The notes: generated by a model from the letters alone, not told the origin. 64,000 nt of DNA from an uncultured Acinetobacter sp. (GCF_947624825.1 NZ_CANQLZ010000002.1:45358-109357), one strand, 5' to 3'; counted from the stretch's first letter, positions 51,502 to 62,796 are shown. Numbers and translations are program-made.

Positions 51502-53808
51502 ATGGTCACAGTGCGTGAACAACTTCCGGGACGATTGAATGAATTGTCTGAGGAAACGACTGTTGAGCATGCTGAACAAGCTCAGCACGATTTAGCTGAA
51601 TGGCTTGATCGTGTTCGTGATATTTTTGATGGCGCAGAACTTAAACAACTCGAAGAAGTTGCCCAACTTGCCTTACAGCGCGAGTTAGAAAGTACGGTCA
51701 AGCATCCTTCCAATACCTTTTACACCGGTTTAGAGATGGCCAATATCTTGGCACATCTGTATGTCGATGAAGATACCTTGTCGGCGGCAATGCTGTATCG
51801 TGGTGTACGTGAAGGGGTAATTTCGCTTGAAGAGGTGCTCAATGACTTTGGTGCCAATGTGCATGGCTTAGTCAAAGGCACTTTGGCCATGGGTAAGCTG
51901 TCGGAGTTAATTGAAAAAAATAAACGCTTAGAAGATCACTTTAACAATAACCAACGTGAACATCTGACCGGCATTTATAAAATGCTGATTTCGGTGACTG
52001 AAGATGTCCGCGTAGTGTTGATTAAATTGGCAGAGCGTACCTATGCCTTACGTGAATTGGCCAAGTCATCCAAAGACCGTCAAGAACGTGTGGCACGTGA
52101 AATTTTAACCATTTACTCGCCTCTTGCGCACCGTTTGGGGATTGCGCAGTTAAAGTGGGAACTTGAAGACTTAGCTTTCCGTTATTTAGCTCCAGAACGT
52201 TATAAAGAAATTGCCTCTTTACTCAATGAAAAGCGTTTAGAGCGTGAGCAATATATTCAGTTTGTGATTGATAAGTTGCGTAATGCTTTACTTGAATATG
52301 GCATTGAAGCTGAAATTAGTGGACGAGTGAAACATATTTACTCGATCTATCGTAAAATGAAGAGTAAAGACTTAAGTTTTGATCAGCTTTACGATATTCG
52401 TGCGGTGCGTGTGTTGGTTAAAGCAGTGCCTGAGTGTTATCACACGTTAGGGATTGTGCATCAGATGTGGCGGCATATTCCGCATCAATTTGATGACTAT
52501 ATTACCAATCCTAAAGCCAATGGTTATCGCTCATTACATACCGCAGTCATTGCAGAAAACAAATCTTTAGAAGTGCAGATTCGTACCCATGCCATGCATA
52601 ACGAAGCTGAACTTGGGGTGTGTTCGCACTTTAATTATAAAGAAGGCTCTAAAAACACCGATCATTCGTTTAATCATCGCTTACATTCTTTACGTGCCGT
52701 GCTTGAACATTATCAAGAACGTAATGATGCCAGCGCCCACAAAGACGAAGATGCTGAAGAAAATTTTGATAAAATTCAAGAATTTGAAGATTTTGAAAAA
52801 ATTTATGTCTTTAGTCGTGATGGTGATATTAAAGAATTACCGCGTGGTTCGACGGTGCTGGATTTTGCCTATCATGTGCACACCGAAGTGGGCAATAAGT
52901 GTTATGCAGCACGCGTCAATCAGCGTTATGTGCCGTTAACCTACACCTTAAAAACTGGTGAGCAGGTTGAAATTTTAACCAAAAAAGACCGTGAGCCAAA
53001 TCGTGATTGGTTGGTCAATTCACTTGGTTATATTAAGACAGGACGTGCGCGTGACAAACTGCGCCATTGGTTCCGTCAGCAAGATCGCAGTAAAAACTTA
53101 GAAGTTGGACGTGATATTCTGCATAAAGAATTGTTGCGTTTAGCACTGCATCCTAAAAGTATTGATTTGGCGGATTATTGCAATCATTTTAATGTCAAAT
53201 CAGGCGAAGATATTTTAATTGGCTTGGTCAATGGCGACATCAGCCTGCATGCTTTGATTAACCAAGTCAATCGTCATATGCACCTTGATCAGGATGAACC
53301 TGAATTGGTGCTTAAACCAACTTTAAATCCGCGTGCTAGTCATACTTTGTCTGCACATGGCATTTTAATTGATGGTTTAGACAATGTAGAGTTGCATATT
53401 GCGCAGTGCTGTCAGCCAGTACATGGTGAATCCATTGCCGGTTACATTACTTTAAATCGTGGGGTGAGCATTCACAAAGTGGCTTGTACCGATTATCTAC
53501 GCATGATTCACAATGAACCTGAACGTGCCGTAGAAGCCGATTGGGAAATGCAACCTACGCGTGGTCAAAGTGTGCAAATTGTGGTGGAAGCTTATGATCG
53601 CCGTGGTTTGCTCAAAGACTTAACCCAAGTGATTTTTTCAGATCAAATTAATATTCGTCAGGTCAATACCATCTCAGAAGCTGATGGGATTGCCAATATG
53701 AAATTATTAATTGAAGTTAAAGGTTTGGCACAATTATCACGTTTGTTGGCACGTTTAGAGCAGCAACCGGGCATTATCAGCGCACGTCGTTTAGTTCAAG
53801 GCAACTAA
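51502..53808 (+). CDS. relA: GTP pyrophosphokinase RelA ((p)ppGpp synthetase)
   Basis: This 768-residue RelA senses uncharged tRNA on the ribosome and makes (p)ppGpp. The N-terminal hydrolase fold is degenerate: the usual HD motif region reads LYRGVREGVISLEEV rather than HDVVEDT, so it should be a synthetase only. The synthetase domain has RVKHIYSIYRKMKSKDLSFD, YDIRAVRVLV and NPKANGYRSLHTAV. TGS (YVFSRDGDIKELPRGSTVLD), helical, zinc-finger-like and ACT (VEAYDRRGLLKDLTQVI) domains follow. Length and order are normal for RelA. A terminator follows at 53822-53850. Confidence 0.96.
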   Translation: MVTVREQLPGRLNELSEETTVEHAEQAQHDLAEWLDRVRDIFDGAELKQLEEVAQLALQRELESTVKHPSNTFYTGLEMANILAHLYVDEDTLSAAMLYRGVREGVISLEEVLNDFGANVHGLVKGTLAMGKLSELIEKNKRLEDHFNNNQREHLTGIYKMLISVTEDVRVVLIKLAERTYALRELAKSSKDRQERVAREILTIYSPLAHRLGIAQLKWELEDLAFRYLAPERYKEIASLLNEKRLEREQYIQFVIDKLRNALLEYGIEAEISGRVKHIYSIYRKMKSKDLSFDQLYDIRAVRVLVKAVPECYHTLGIVHQMWRHIPHQFDDYITNPKANGYRSLHTAVIAENKSLEVQIRTHAMHNEAELGVCSHFNYKEGSKNTDHSFNHRLHSLRAVLEHYQERNDASAHKDEDAEENFDKIQEFEDFEKIYVFSRDGDIKELPRGSTVLDFAYHVHTEVGNKCYAARVNQRYVPLTYTLKTGEQVEILTKKDREPNRDWLVNSLGYIKTGRARDKLRHWFRQQDRSKNLEVGRDILHKELLRLALHPKSIDLADYCNHFNVKSGEDILIGLVNGDISLHALINQVNRHMHLDQDEPELVLKPTLNPRASHTLSAHGILIDGLDNVELHIAQCCQPVHGESIAGYITLNRGVSIHKVACTDYLRMIHNEPERAVEADWEMQPTRGQSVQIVVEAYDRRGLLKDLTQVIFSDQINIRQVNTISEADGIANMKLLIEVKGLAQLSRLLARLEQQPGIISARRLVQGN

Positions 53809-53821
53809 ACCTGCGACCAAG

Positions 53822-53850
53822 ACCAGCAAGCTCGCTTGCTGGTTTTTTTT
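53822..53850 (+). terminator. relA terminator
   Basis: ACCAGCAAG/CTTGCTGGT (53822-53830, 53835-53843) with loop CTCG is followed by eight T. Confidence 0.93.
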
Positions 53851-53863
53851 ATGGAATACCATT

Positions 53864-54472
53864 ATGCACATCTCTCTTGACTGTCAGCCTATTCATCATT
53901 TGGTGACACTAGCTACAGATCTTACCCGTCCGCAATATGTGGCTGCACAAAAGCAAGCCTTACATGCTTACCGCTTAGTCAAGCTGAGTCAATATTTAGG
54001 TCGTAACATTCAGCCTTCTGAGTTGTTAAAAACAAGCTATGGCAAACCTTATTTACCCGATTTAGCTTTTAATCATAGCCATAGTCAGCAGCATTATGCT
54101 TTGGTTATGAGCCATTCCCAGCCAGATATTGGCGTTGATATTGAAGACTTAGACCGCAAAGTACGCTTTGTGGCATTGGCTGAACACGCGTTTACCCACA
54201 ATGAATTACAAGCGTGGTATGCCAGTGGACAAGATACAGGTTATTGGTTTCAGATTTGGACTGCTAAAGAAGCGATTGTTAAAGCTGCAGGACTTGGGAT
54301 TCGTTTAAGTCTCAACACGTTAGAAACCAATGTGAAATTTGGACACATGCAAGGGCAGATGCAGCATTCATCATTAGGAGCCTTTGAATATGAGCATGTA
54401 GTATTAGACGCTGCACTTGTGACGATTGCATGGCGTAAAAGCCAGATCCGCCCACAAATCACATGGGCATAA
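53864..54472 (+). CDS. 4'-phosphopantetheinyl transferase
   Basis: This 202-residue Sfp-type enzyme activates acyl- and peptidyl-carrier proteins by adding the phosphopantetheine arm. The metal and CoA motif IGVDIEDLDRK is near residue 87, and WTAKEAIVKAAGLGIRLSL (W-x-x-K-E-x-x-x-K) near 130. Length is close to the AcpT/Sfp short form. It is preceded by the relA terminator and has its own promoter in only a 20-base gap, so part of the relA read-through may express it. Its target carrier proteins are unknown. Confidence 0.9.
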   Translation: MHISLDCQPIHHLVTLATDLTRPQYVAAQKQALHAYRLVKLSQYLGRNIQPSELLKTSYGKPYLPDLAFNHSHSQQHYALVMSHSQPDIGVDIEDLDRKVRFVALAEHAFTHNELQAWYASGQDTGYWFQIWTAKEAIVKAAGLGIRLSLNTLETNVKFGHMQGQMQHSSLGAFEYEHVVLDAALVTIAWRKSQIRPQITWA

Positions 54473-54495
54473 AAAAGCCCATCCGAAGATAGGCT
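54471..54495 (-). terminator. secF operon terminator
   Basis: Reading on the minus strand, AGCCTATC, loop TTCG, GATGGGCT (54495 to 54476, one mismatch) is followed by a run of six T. It overlaps the stop codon of the convergent transferase gene. Confidence 0.8.
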
Positions 54496-54510
54496 GTTTA
54501 AGATTACAGA

Positions 54511-55488
54511 TTAACGCGGTGGCAATTGCTCATCACCTTGTTCTTCAAATTCAGGTTTAACCGTGACAATAAAGTCTTGACGGTTCAGACCACGCCATAG
54601 TGCAAAGCCTGTACCAATATAAATCGAAGAATAAGTACCCACAAACACACCAACAAACATGGCAATCGAGAACCATTTCAGACCATCACCGCCCATCAGC
54701 ATCATGGCTACAACCACCAATAACAGCGTCATAGAGGTGTGAATGGTACGACGTAAGGTTTCAGTGAGGGCAATATTGACCACTTCTAATGGCGTTGCAC
54801 CACGAATCTTACGGAAGTTTTCACGAATACGATCCGATACCACAATGTTATCGTTCAGTGAGAAGCCAATAATCGCCAACAATGCTGCAAGTACAGTTAA
54901 GTCAAATGGCCATTGCATAAATGCAAAGATACCCAGTGTCACCACAATGTCGTGGAACAAAGACAATACCGCACCCATCGCCAGCTTAAATTCAAAGCGA
55001 ATGGTGACATACACCAACATGAGCAATAACGCTAAGCCCACAGCACCGGCTGAGCGCACATATAACTCATTACCAACTTGACCACCGACTACGTCAACTT
55101 TTGGCACTTCAGCAGCATTGTTAGGCAACTGAACAGCTTGAGTAATGGTGTTGGTTAAGTCTTCAGCTTCAATGTCTTCTTGCACCGGCATACGTACCAT
55201 TAGGTCACGTTCTGAACCTAAAGTTTGTACCACAGCGTCATTAAAGCCAGCTTGGCTTAAGGCACTGCTCACTTGCTCAGGTTTAACCGGATTGGTGTAA
55301 TTGAGCTCTGCAGCAATACCACCGGTAAAGTCTAAACCTAGGTTTAAACCTTTGGTGGCAATAAAGAAAATACTTGCAACAATTAAGAAGATAGACAGCA
55401 ATGCCGCAGGCAAAGCGATCTTCATAAATGGAATCACGCGTTCTTCTTCAGGGCGACCATATTGCGGTTGAGAATTTTCAGTCATCAT
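54511..55488 (-). CDS. secF: Protein translocase subunit SecF
   Basis: SecF, with SecD and YajC, uses the proton gradient to help SecYEG export. This 325-residue protein has one N-terminal helix, a periplasmic P1-like domain with NLGLDFTGGIAAEL, and five C-terminal helices. Hallmarks are ALLAIIGFSLNDNIVVSDRI with the conserved Asp and Arg, and FRKIRGATPLEVVN. It lies 8 bases downstream of secD. Length is typical. Confidence 0.95.
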   Translation of the reverse strand: MMTENSQPQYGRPEEERVIPFMKIALPAALLSIFLIVASIFFIATKGLNLGLDFTGGIAAELNYTNPVKPEQVSSALSQAGFNDAVVQTLGSERDLMVRMPVQEDIEAEDLTNTITQAVQLPNNAAEVPKVDVVGGQVGNELYVRSAGAVGLALLLMLVYVTIRFEFKLAMGAVLSLFHDIVVTLGIFAFMQWPFDLTVLAALLAIIGFSLNDNIVVSDRIRENFRKIRGATPLEVVNIALTETLRRTIHTSMTLLLVVVAMMLMGGDGLKWFSIAMFVGVFVGTYSSIYIGTGFALWRGLNRQDFIVTVKPEFEEQGDEQLPPR

Positions 55489-55496
55489 CGATCTCC

Positions 55497-57398
55497 TTAA
55501 ATGCTCAACTTTTTCAGGTCGCGTTTTTTGCCATAAATCAGCTGTACAATGGCACGCGTGACTGTAATGGCAGTAAACATCGAGCAGACAATACCAATCA
55601 TTAACGTGACAGCAAAGCCTTTAATTGGGCCTGTACCAATGGCAAATAGAATAAATGCCACCAAGAACGTGGTTAAGTTGGAGTCAAAAATGGTGTTATA
55701 AGCACGCTCATAACCGGCCACAATCGCTTGTTTTGGCGAAGCTCCCCATTTGATTTCCTCACGTATTCGCTCACAAATTAGTACGTTGGCATCCACCGCC
55801 ATACCAATGGTAATCACAATACCTGCTATACCCGGTAGTGTTAATGATGCACCTAACCAAGACATGACAGTTAAGATCATGGCTAAGTTAAACACTAAGG
55901 CAAAGTTGGCAATCACCCCAAATAAACGGAAGAATACCACCATCCAAATTGCCACCAATAAGAAGCCAATTTGAGTCGATAGCACGCCTTTATCAATGTT
56001 TTCTTGACCCAAACTTGGACCAATGACACGTTCTTCAACAAAGTACATTGGCGCAGCTAAAGCACCTGCACGTAGCATTAAGGCAAGTTCTGCTGCTTCT
56101 TGTGGTGAGTCAAGACCTGTGATTCTAAACTGTGAACCCAATACCGCTTGAATGGTTGCGGCGTTAATCACCACAGATTCGGTGTATGGAGTACGCACTT
56201 CTGTTTGTGTACCGGTTTCAGGGTCGGTCACAAAACTAATTTTTTGTTTATTTTCAATAAACAATACTGCCATACGCTTGCCTACGGCATTACGTGTAGC
56301 ATCTGACATCAATTTACCACCCGCAGAGTCGAGGGTAATATTTACCTCAGCACCGCCGGTATCTTGGCTAAAACCGCTAGATGCGTTTTGTACGCGCTCA
56401 CCCGTTAAGATACGACTACGATTCAGCAGTAACTCACGACCACTGTCGAGCGATTCAAAAGCAAATACTTCAGTACCCGGTGGAATCGGTTGACCATTTG
56501 ATTTACCCAAATATGGGTCAATGTATTGGTCGTTTAAGTCCGACACCAAACGGAACTCTAAGTTTGCTGTACGACCCAAAACACGTTTTGCTTCGGCTGT
56601 GTCTTGAACGCCGGGTAATTCAACCACAATACGGTTGCTACCTTGCGTTTGAACCAAAGCTTCAGCCACACCTAATTCGTTAATACGATTACGTAAGGTG
56701 GTTAAGTTTTGATTGACCGCATAGCTTTGAATTTCTTGACGACGTGCATCTGTGTATTCTAAACGTAAGGTTGCACCAGTTTCGGTTGCAAGGGCTTGTT
56801 GATTAAACTCATTACCATTGCGACGTAAAAAGTCCATCGCAGCACTACGGTCATCGTTATTGGCAAATTGAACCGTAAGTGTATTGTTGTTTAAGCTTAA
56901 GCTATTAAATTTGATGTTGTTATCACGAAGTTGACGACGTAGATCGGTCGCGGATGTTTCCATACGCTGACTAATCGCTTTGTCCATATCTACTTCAAGT
57001 AAGAAATGTACACCACCACGTAAATCCAAACCAAGCTTCATTGGTTTAGCACCAATTTTTTGTAGCCACTCTGGGGTAGTTGGCGCTAAGTTTAACGCAA
57101 CGACATAGTCATCGCCTAAACCTTGACGTAAGGCTTCTTTGGCTTTGAGCTGAGCTTCTGATGAATCTAGACGTAACAAGGCAGCATTATTGCTAAAGCT
57201 GTTGTCATGACTTGAAAGATTTTCGCTTTTGAGGATTTGCTCTGCTTTTTGTACGATGCTCTGGTCAATTTGAGTACCGGCTTTGGCACCCGAAATTTGC
57301 ACAGCAGGTTCATCAGGATACAAACTTGGCAGGGCATATAAAGTACTGATCGCCAAAACCACGAGGATCAGTAGATATTTCCATGCAGGGTAACGCAT
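55497..57398 (-). CDS. secD: Protein translocase subunit SecD
   Basis: This 633-residue SecD is of usual length, with six membrane segments. N-terminal helix (YLLILVVLAISTLYALPSLY), P1 base (MKLGLDLRGGVHFLLEVDMD), large periplasmic region with the LRNRINELGVAEALVQTQGS block, and C-terminal bundle with GIAGIVITIGMAVDANVLIC ERIREE that carries the essential Asp. It is second in the yajC-secD-secF cluster. A hairpin with a T-run sits between yajC and secD (57410-57443), so secDF expression may be set separately from yajC. Confidence 0.96.
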   Translation of the reverse strand: MRYPAWKYLLILVVLAISTLYALPSLYPDEPAVQISGAKAGTQIDQSIVQKAEQILKSENLSSHDNSFSNNAALLRLDSSEAQLKAKEALRQGLGDDYVVALNLAPTTPEWLQKIGAKPMKLGLDLRGGVHFLLEVDMDKAISQRMETSATDLRRQLRDNNIKFNSLSLNNNTLTVQFANNDDRSAAMDFLRRNGNEFNQQALATETGATLRLEYTDARRQEIQSYAVNQNLTTLRNRINELGVAEALVQTQGSNRIVVELPGVQDTAEAKRVLGRTANLEFRLVSDLNDQYIDPYLGKSNGQPIPPGTEVFAFESLDSGRELLLNRSRILTGERVQNASSGFSQDTGGAEVNITLDSAGGKLMSDATRNAVGKRMAVLFIENKQKISFVTDPETGTQTEVRTPYTESVVINAATIQAVLGSQFRITGLDSPQEAAELALMLRAGALAAPMYFVEERVIGPSLGQENIDKGVLSTQIGFLLVAIWMVVFFRLFGVIANFALVFNLAMILTVMSWLGASLTLPGIAGIVITIGMAVDANVLICERIREEIKWGASPKQAIVAGYERAYNTIFDSNLTTFLVAFILFAIGTGPIKGFAVTLMIGIVCSMFTAITVTRAIVQLIYGKKRDLKKLSI

Positions 57399-57409
57399 TT
57401 ATTTTCTTC

Positions 57410-57443
57410 TTAAAATAAAAAAGTCGTGCAAGGTGCACGACTT
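57410..57443 (-). terminator. Intrinsic terminator/attenuator between yajC and secD
   Basis: AAGTCGTGCA (57421-57430) pairs perfectly with TGCACGACTT (57434-57443) around a 3-base loop. On the minus strand the stem runs straight into a T-rich tail (TTTTTATTTT). It lies in the 54-base gap between yajC and secD. Confidence 0.75.
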
Positions 57444-57452
57444 AAACAGTGA

Positions 57453-57782
57453 TTAAAGGTTATTTAAAGTGCCTTCAGGTAAAACCGAAATCACGCTTGC
57501 ACGTTGAATTTTAACTTCTACGCCACGGCTGAGCTCAACCACCGCAAAATCGCCTTCAATTTTGAGAATGCGACCCATCAAACCACCAGCAAACACCACT
57601 TCACTACCTACACCTAAGCTTTCAACTAGGCTACGGTGTTCTTTGGCACGTTTTGCTTGAGGGCGCCAAATTAAGAAGTAGAAAATTGCCACAAACACAG
57701 CAATCATTAAAATGTTGGCCATCAGGCTTGGTTGTTGTGCGGCTTCACCGGCTGCATGAGCGGTTGAAATAAAAAGGCTCAT
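57453..57782 (-). CDS. yajC: Sec translocase accessory protein YajC
   Basis: This 109-residue membrane protein has one hydrophobic helix (NILMIAVFVAIFYFLIWRPQ) and the family signature FLIWRPQAKRAKEHRSLVES LGVGSEVVFAGG. YajC associates with SecDF. It starts 84 bases downstream of tgt, in the classic tgt-yajC-secD-secF order. Length is normal. Confidence 0.94.
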   Translation of the reverse strand: MSLFISTAHAAGEAAQQPSLMANILMIAVFVAIFYFLIWRPQAKRAKEHRSLVESLGVGSEVVFAGGLMGRILKIEGDFAVVELSRGVEVKIQRASVISVLPEGTLNNL

Positions 57783-57865
57783 CTATAATTTCCTAAATAC
57801 TAAATCAATAATGTCTTGAACAGCAATTTACCTTGTCTTTTTCTTTAGCGCAAATGGCAAAAAGA

Positions 57866-59008
<1,143 letters not shown>

Positions 59009-59116
59009 TCAAGGCGAAAAAACAGTTCGCTGATGGCTAAAAATAAAGGGGGCTATTTTCCTTGATTCTTAACCGAAACGCTAGCATTTGCTGAGTGGGA
59101 GTGTATTTTTGTGTAA

Positions 59117-59938
59117 TTAGCGTTGACGTACTAAATGACTATAGAACTGATCAATGCGTTCTAAAATTTCTTCGCGGCTCATAGCAAAGGTGGCATCTTC
59201 CATCGCAGCAATAGTATGGATTAACTTTTGAATGTAAGGATTAATATCTGCAAAGGTTGAATCAAGGGTTAAAATATAAGCCTGATTGGCAATTTGCAGA
59301 TAATCAAATGGGTCAATTGTCACCAATTGAGCAATGTCCACCAACATATCTTTGTCCGCCTGAGACAGCTTTTTTAAGCGCGCAGGGTTATGGGCCATGT
59401 GACGATGTTGCTTGGCCTGTAAAAATTCTTGCAACAATTGGCTTGAACCATTTAAGGTTTGGGCAGAATTGATTTCTAGATTGGGTTGGGTGGGTAGGCT
59501 AATAAAAAACAAAATCTGATCGACATCTAAACCATAAGAATCAACCAAGGCTTCTTTAGCGTCTTTAAAAGCACTGAGTAATACATCTAGATTATTAAGT
59601 GTGTCTAAATTTTGTTGTTGTAACGGCGTACCAAAAACATGATTTTGCTGTAAGTATTCATTAAGTAAAAGATTAAAGGCATGTAATTGGCTGTCGGTGC
59701 TACTTGAGCGAAAACGCCATTTATTTACATTCCATTTGTCAGCTTGACTTAAAAACTGCGCATAATCTTCATGTTCTGCAAATAAGCTGCGTTGAGTAGC
59801 AACACTTAAATGATCAAGTAACATGTATTCATTAAATACCAAGGCACAGCCATAAATTTCATCTTCATAATAATGATCATAAAGTTTATAAAATTCATGG
59901 ATTAACGCATCTTTTAACACAGTGAGATGTTGTAACAT
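59117..59938 (-). CDS. Hypothetical protein, DUF4303-like
   Basis: This 273-residue soluble protein resembles DUF4303 by its opening pattern. YEDEIYGCALVFNEYMLLDH is followed by a W-x-N-x-W segment (DKWNVNKWRF) and LFFISLPTQPNLEINSAQTLN. No catalytic motif is evident and the biological role is unknown. It begins 45 bases downstream of lemA and reads with the LemA/DUF3137 genes. Confidence 0.65.
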   Translation of the reverse strand: MLQHLTVLKDALIHEFYKLYDHYYEDEIYGCALVFNEYMLLDHLSVATQRSLFAEHEDYAQFLSQADKWNVNKWRFRSSSTDSQLHAFNLLLNEYLQQNHVFGTPLQQQNLDTLNNLDVLLSAFKDAKEALVDSYGLDVDQILFFISLPTQPNLEINSAQTLNGSSQLLQEFLQAKQHRHMAHNPARLKKLSQADKDMLVDIAQLVTIDPFDYLQIANQAYILTLDSTFADINPYIQKLIHTIAAMEDATFAMSREEILERIDQFYSHLVRQR

Positions 59939-59983
59939 GATGTCCTTGGTATAGTGAATGCCTGATACTGTGGCTCATTATAT

Positions 59984-60550
59984 TTAAAAATTTGGTCGAT
60001 AATCAAAGTTTTGCGTAACAGATGCATCACGAAAAGCACGAATTGGTTTTTTAGAGGTGGTAGCCGTATTAATAATATTGTTGGGGAAAATCTGAATATA
60101 GTTATTAAATACTTCAACATTACGGTTATAAATGGTGATGGCTGCACCGATATTTTGGTTTTGTTGTTCAATTTCATGCATCATTTTTAAGTAAATTTCA
60201 TTGGCTTTAAGCTCAGGATAGTTCTCGACCACCACATTTAAGCTTTGCATCAGTTGTTTGCTTAAACTTTCAATCTGCTGTAAACGTCCAATATCAGTGT
60301 CATTGATATTGAGTTTCATAATGTTTTGACGCAGCTCAGTGACTTGGGTCAATGTACCTTGCTCAAAGTTGGCATACTGCTCAACCAACGGTTGTAAACC
60401 ATCTAAGATTTTAACCTTTTGGCGCTCAAAGCTTGCCACATCTGCCCAAGCACGAATGCTAGCATTATGATGACGAATAATATTGTTGCGAATCATGACA
60501 ATGATGACCACCAACACTACAATCAGTCCAAGAAAAATCAGTAAATACAT
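59984..60550 (-). CDS. lemA: LemA family protein
   Basis: This 188-residue protein has one N-terminal membrane helix (LLIFLGLIVVLVVIIVMI) and a long helical body typical of LemA. The conserved SIRAWADVASFERQKVKILD GLQPLVEQYANFEQ motif and YLKMMHEIEQQNQNIGAAI are seen, with YNRNVEVFNNYIQIFPNNI near the end. LemA proteins are envelope-associated and poorly understood. It lies 9 bases downstream of the DUF3137-like gene, probably the same operon. Confidence 0.9.
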   Translation of the reverse strand: MYLLIFLGLIVVLVVIIVMIRNNIIRHHNASIRAWADVASFERQKVKILDGLQPLVEQYANFEQGTLTQVTELRQNIMKLNINDTDIGRLQQIESLSKQLMQSLNVVVENYPELKANEIYLKMMHEIEQQNQNIGAAITIYNRNVEVFNNYIQIFPNNIINTATTSKKPIRAFRDASVTQNFDYRPNF

Positions 60551-60559
60551 GCCTCATCC

Positions 60560-61594
60560 TTATGCTAAGAGTATTAACAGTTGTTGTTTTAAACGCTCAA
60601 GTTTGGGTAGTCTAAAGGTTCTTAAATGTCCACGCAGCGCCGAAATATGATCTATTTTTTTATGGCGTTGTTGTTGAATTTGCATCAAGTCATCACGACC
60701 CAAATAGCACAGCATATTTTGGTTAGCATTAATATACACCTCGCCACGGCGCTGCGCAAAAAACTCACCTAATTTTAGGGTAAAACTTGGCGTGATTTTT
60801 TTGGCCATCTCGAGTGGATTTTCCCCACCCATATACACACGTTGACGCAATTGAATGTCACTACTTTGCCATTCTAAATGATACGGATAAGCCAATTTTT
60901 TGTGTTCAGTACTCACCGCAAAGGTGGGTAAATCATGGTCTAAATCAAAAATAAACACTCCCCATAAGTCTTGATGAATTTCTTTACTTTGGGTTTGACC
61001 ATCTTTGCTGGGCAGGCGCAATTCATTGACATAATGATATTGAAAAATCAGTACCTGATGGGTTTTACCATCCGCTTCTTGCCACACAGAACTGGCAAAA
61101 AAAGGAATGTCGTTACTCACACTGCCACGGCTAAAAATTGGAAATTGCTGTTTAAGCTGTGATAGCAATAAGTTTGAGCTTAAAGGTCGGCCTAACGCAG
61201 ATGGAATGCTGTGGTAATTTAATGCATATCTTTTTTGAATGATGCTGTGTTCTAAAGCCTCAATTGCCTCGTTAATGGGGCGTTTGGGGGCATAAAGTAA
61301 ATAGCTTAAAAACAACAAAGCAGCAGCGCCCAAAGCTAACAGCTGTGCCCATATTACGGTAGGTTGTAACAGCAAGGGCAATAATAATAAACCCGCCACA
61401 AATGCTATAAAAATTGCTAAGCCATTATCAAAGCGCAAGCAAGGTGAGGCACCCCAAGGATGTAATTGTGCTAGCAATTGTTCATCGGAGGGGCTATTTT
61501 TTGCAATCTCCCAAAGCCGAGCGAGATTGTTTGCCACCTGTGCATTTTTTTTACTACGCAAGGCTAACAGATGTTGACTGGTCTCGATCGGCAT
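60560..61594 (-). CDS. Membrane protein, DUF3137-like, partner of LemA
   Basis: This 344-residue protein has two adjacent membrane helices near residues ~57-95 (ALAIFIAFVAGLLLLPLLLQ and LALGAAALLFLSYLLYA). A soluble C-terminal domain follows (PFFASSVWQEADGKTHQVLIFQYHY). DUF3137 proteins commonly stand beside lemA, as here. It lies 9 bases from queA, and both lemA and this gene likely follow queA in one transcript. Function unknown. Confidence 0.72.
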   Translation of the reverse strand: MPIETSQHLLALRSKKNAQVANNLARLWEIAKNSPSDEQLLAQLHPWGASPCLRFDNGLAIFIAFVAGLLLLPLLLQPTVIWAQLLALGAAALLFLSYLLYAPKRPINEAIEALEHSIIQKRYALNYHSIPSALGRPLSSNLLLSQLKQQFPIFSRGSVSNDIPFFASSVWQEADGKTHQVLIFQYHYVNELRLPSKDGQTQSKEIHQDLWGVFIFDLDHDLPTFAVSTEHKKLAYPYHLEWQSSDIQLRQRVYMGGENPLEMAKKITPSFTLKLGEFFAQRRGEVYINANQNMLCYLGRDDLMQIQQQRHKKIDHISALRGHLRTFRLPKLERLKQQLLILLA

Positions 61595-61603
61595 AAGAAA
61601 AGC

Positions 61604-62641
61604 TTACTTTTTGGCTTGATCAATCAGCATAGCATCGCCATAACTGAAGAAGCGGTAACGATTTGCAACGGCATATTCATAAGCCGCTAAAATATTGTCA
61701 CGATTAGATAATGCCGACACCAACATTAGCAGGGTAGATTCAGGTAAATGGAAATTGGTAATTAAACGATCCACCACTTTAAACTCATAGCCCGGATAGA
61801 TAAAGATTTGGGTATCTCCCGTCCATGCTTTTAGCTCACCAGCATTGGCTTGTGCTGCACTTTCTGTAGCACGAGTGGCAGTGGTACCCACCGCAATCAC
61901 TTGGTTGCCACGCGCTTTGGTATCACGAATCATCTGCATGGCTTGCTCAGACACTTGGCACCATTCACTGTGCATAATGTGATTTTTAATGTCATGGGTA
62001 CGTACAGGTAAGAAAGTGCCTGCGCCCACATGCAGCGTCACAAAAGTGGTTTGAATACCTTTGTCAGCTAGTTTTTGCAGTAATTCAGCGTCAAAGTGTA
62101 AGCTTGCAGTCGGGGCTGCTACACTGGCAATTTTGGTAGGATCATGAAATACAGTTTGATAGCGTTCGGTATCAACATCTTCTGCTTCACGGTTAAAATA
62201 AGGCGGAATCGGCAGCGCGCCATATAAATCCAACACATCTAAAATTGGCTGTGAAAATTCAACAATAAATAAGTTTTCATGGCGACCTTGTACCGTGACT
62301 TTCACTTGATCGGGTCCAATAAACAGCTCAGCGCCTGCTTTGGGTGAGTTACTGGCTTTAATATGGCAATGCGCCACAAATTGATCTTGCAGACGCTCAA
62401 CCAATACTTCAACTGCGCCACCCGAGGCACGTTTACCTTTTAAACGCGCTTTCATGACTTTGGTGTCATTTAACACCAATAAGTCACCCGGACTTAGCAA
62501 ATCTAAAATGTCGGTAAATTGATGATCATGATGTTTACCATTGGCATCTACGTGCAGTAAACGCGAGGCACTACGGCTTTGAAGTGGATAGCGGGCAATC
62601 AATTCATCAGGGAGATCGAAATTAAAGTCAGACAGTTGCAT
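61604..62641 (-). CDS. queA: S-adenosylmethionine:tRNA ribosyltransferase-isomerase
   Basis: QueA transfers the ribosyl part of SAM to preQ1 in tRNA, forming epoxyqueuosine. ATG 62641 ([20 protein letters not shown]) gives 345 residues, normal size. A GTG three codons earlier is less likely. Motifs seen are [48 protein letters not shown] and [19 protein letters not shown]. It starts the leftward queA - DUF3137 - lemA set and is divergent from the tRNA-Leu gene. Confidence 0.95.
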   Translation of the reverse strand: MQLSDFNFDLPDELIARYPLQSRSASRLLHVDANGKHHDHQFTDILDLLSPGDLLVLNDTKVMKARLKGKRASGGAVEVLVERLQDQFVAHCHIKASNSPKAGAELFIGPDQVKVTVQGRHENLFIVEFSQPILDVLDLYGALPIPPYFNREAEDVDTERYQTVFHDPTKIASVAAPTASLHFDAELLQKLADKGIQTTFVTLHVGAGTFLPVRTHDIKNHIMHSEWCQVSEQAMQMIRDTKARGNQVIAVGTTATRATESAAQANAGELKAWTGDTQIFIYPGYEFKVVDRLITNFHLPESTLLMLVSALSNRDNILAAYEYAVANRYRFFSYGDAMLIDQAKK

Positions 62642-62768
62642 GCGTAACACAGAGAATAAAAAAACTGCGCTTAGTATATGCTTTTTTGTTTTAAATGGCA
62701 GAAATTGGCGGTTTTGCAGCTAAAAAAAGCTAACTGCTTTAATTTTAAGCAAATAGCAAGATAAAGCG

Positions 62769-62796
62769 TTGACAGTTTGTAAAATAAGTTTATTAT
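62769..62796 (+). promoter_or_regulatory. tRNA-Leu promoter
   Basis: TTGACA at 62769-62774 and TATTAT at 62791-62796 with a 16-base spacer; the tRNA begins 18 bases later. The -35 box is a perfect consensus, as expected for a tRNA gene. Confidence 0.75.

Noticed and set aside
55750..56683. Plus-strand frames inside secD
   Set aside because: Antisense shadows of a conserved gene; composition shows no protein-like pattern.
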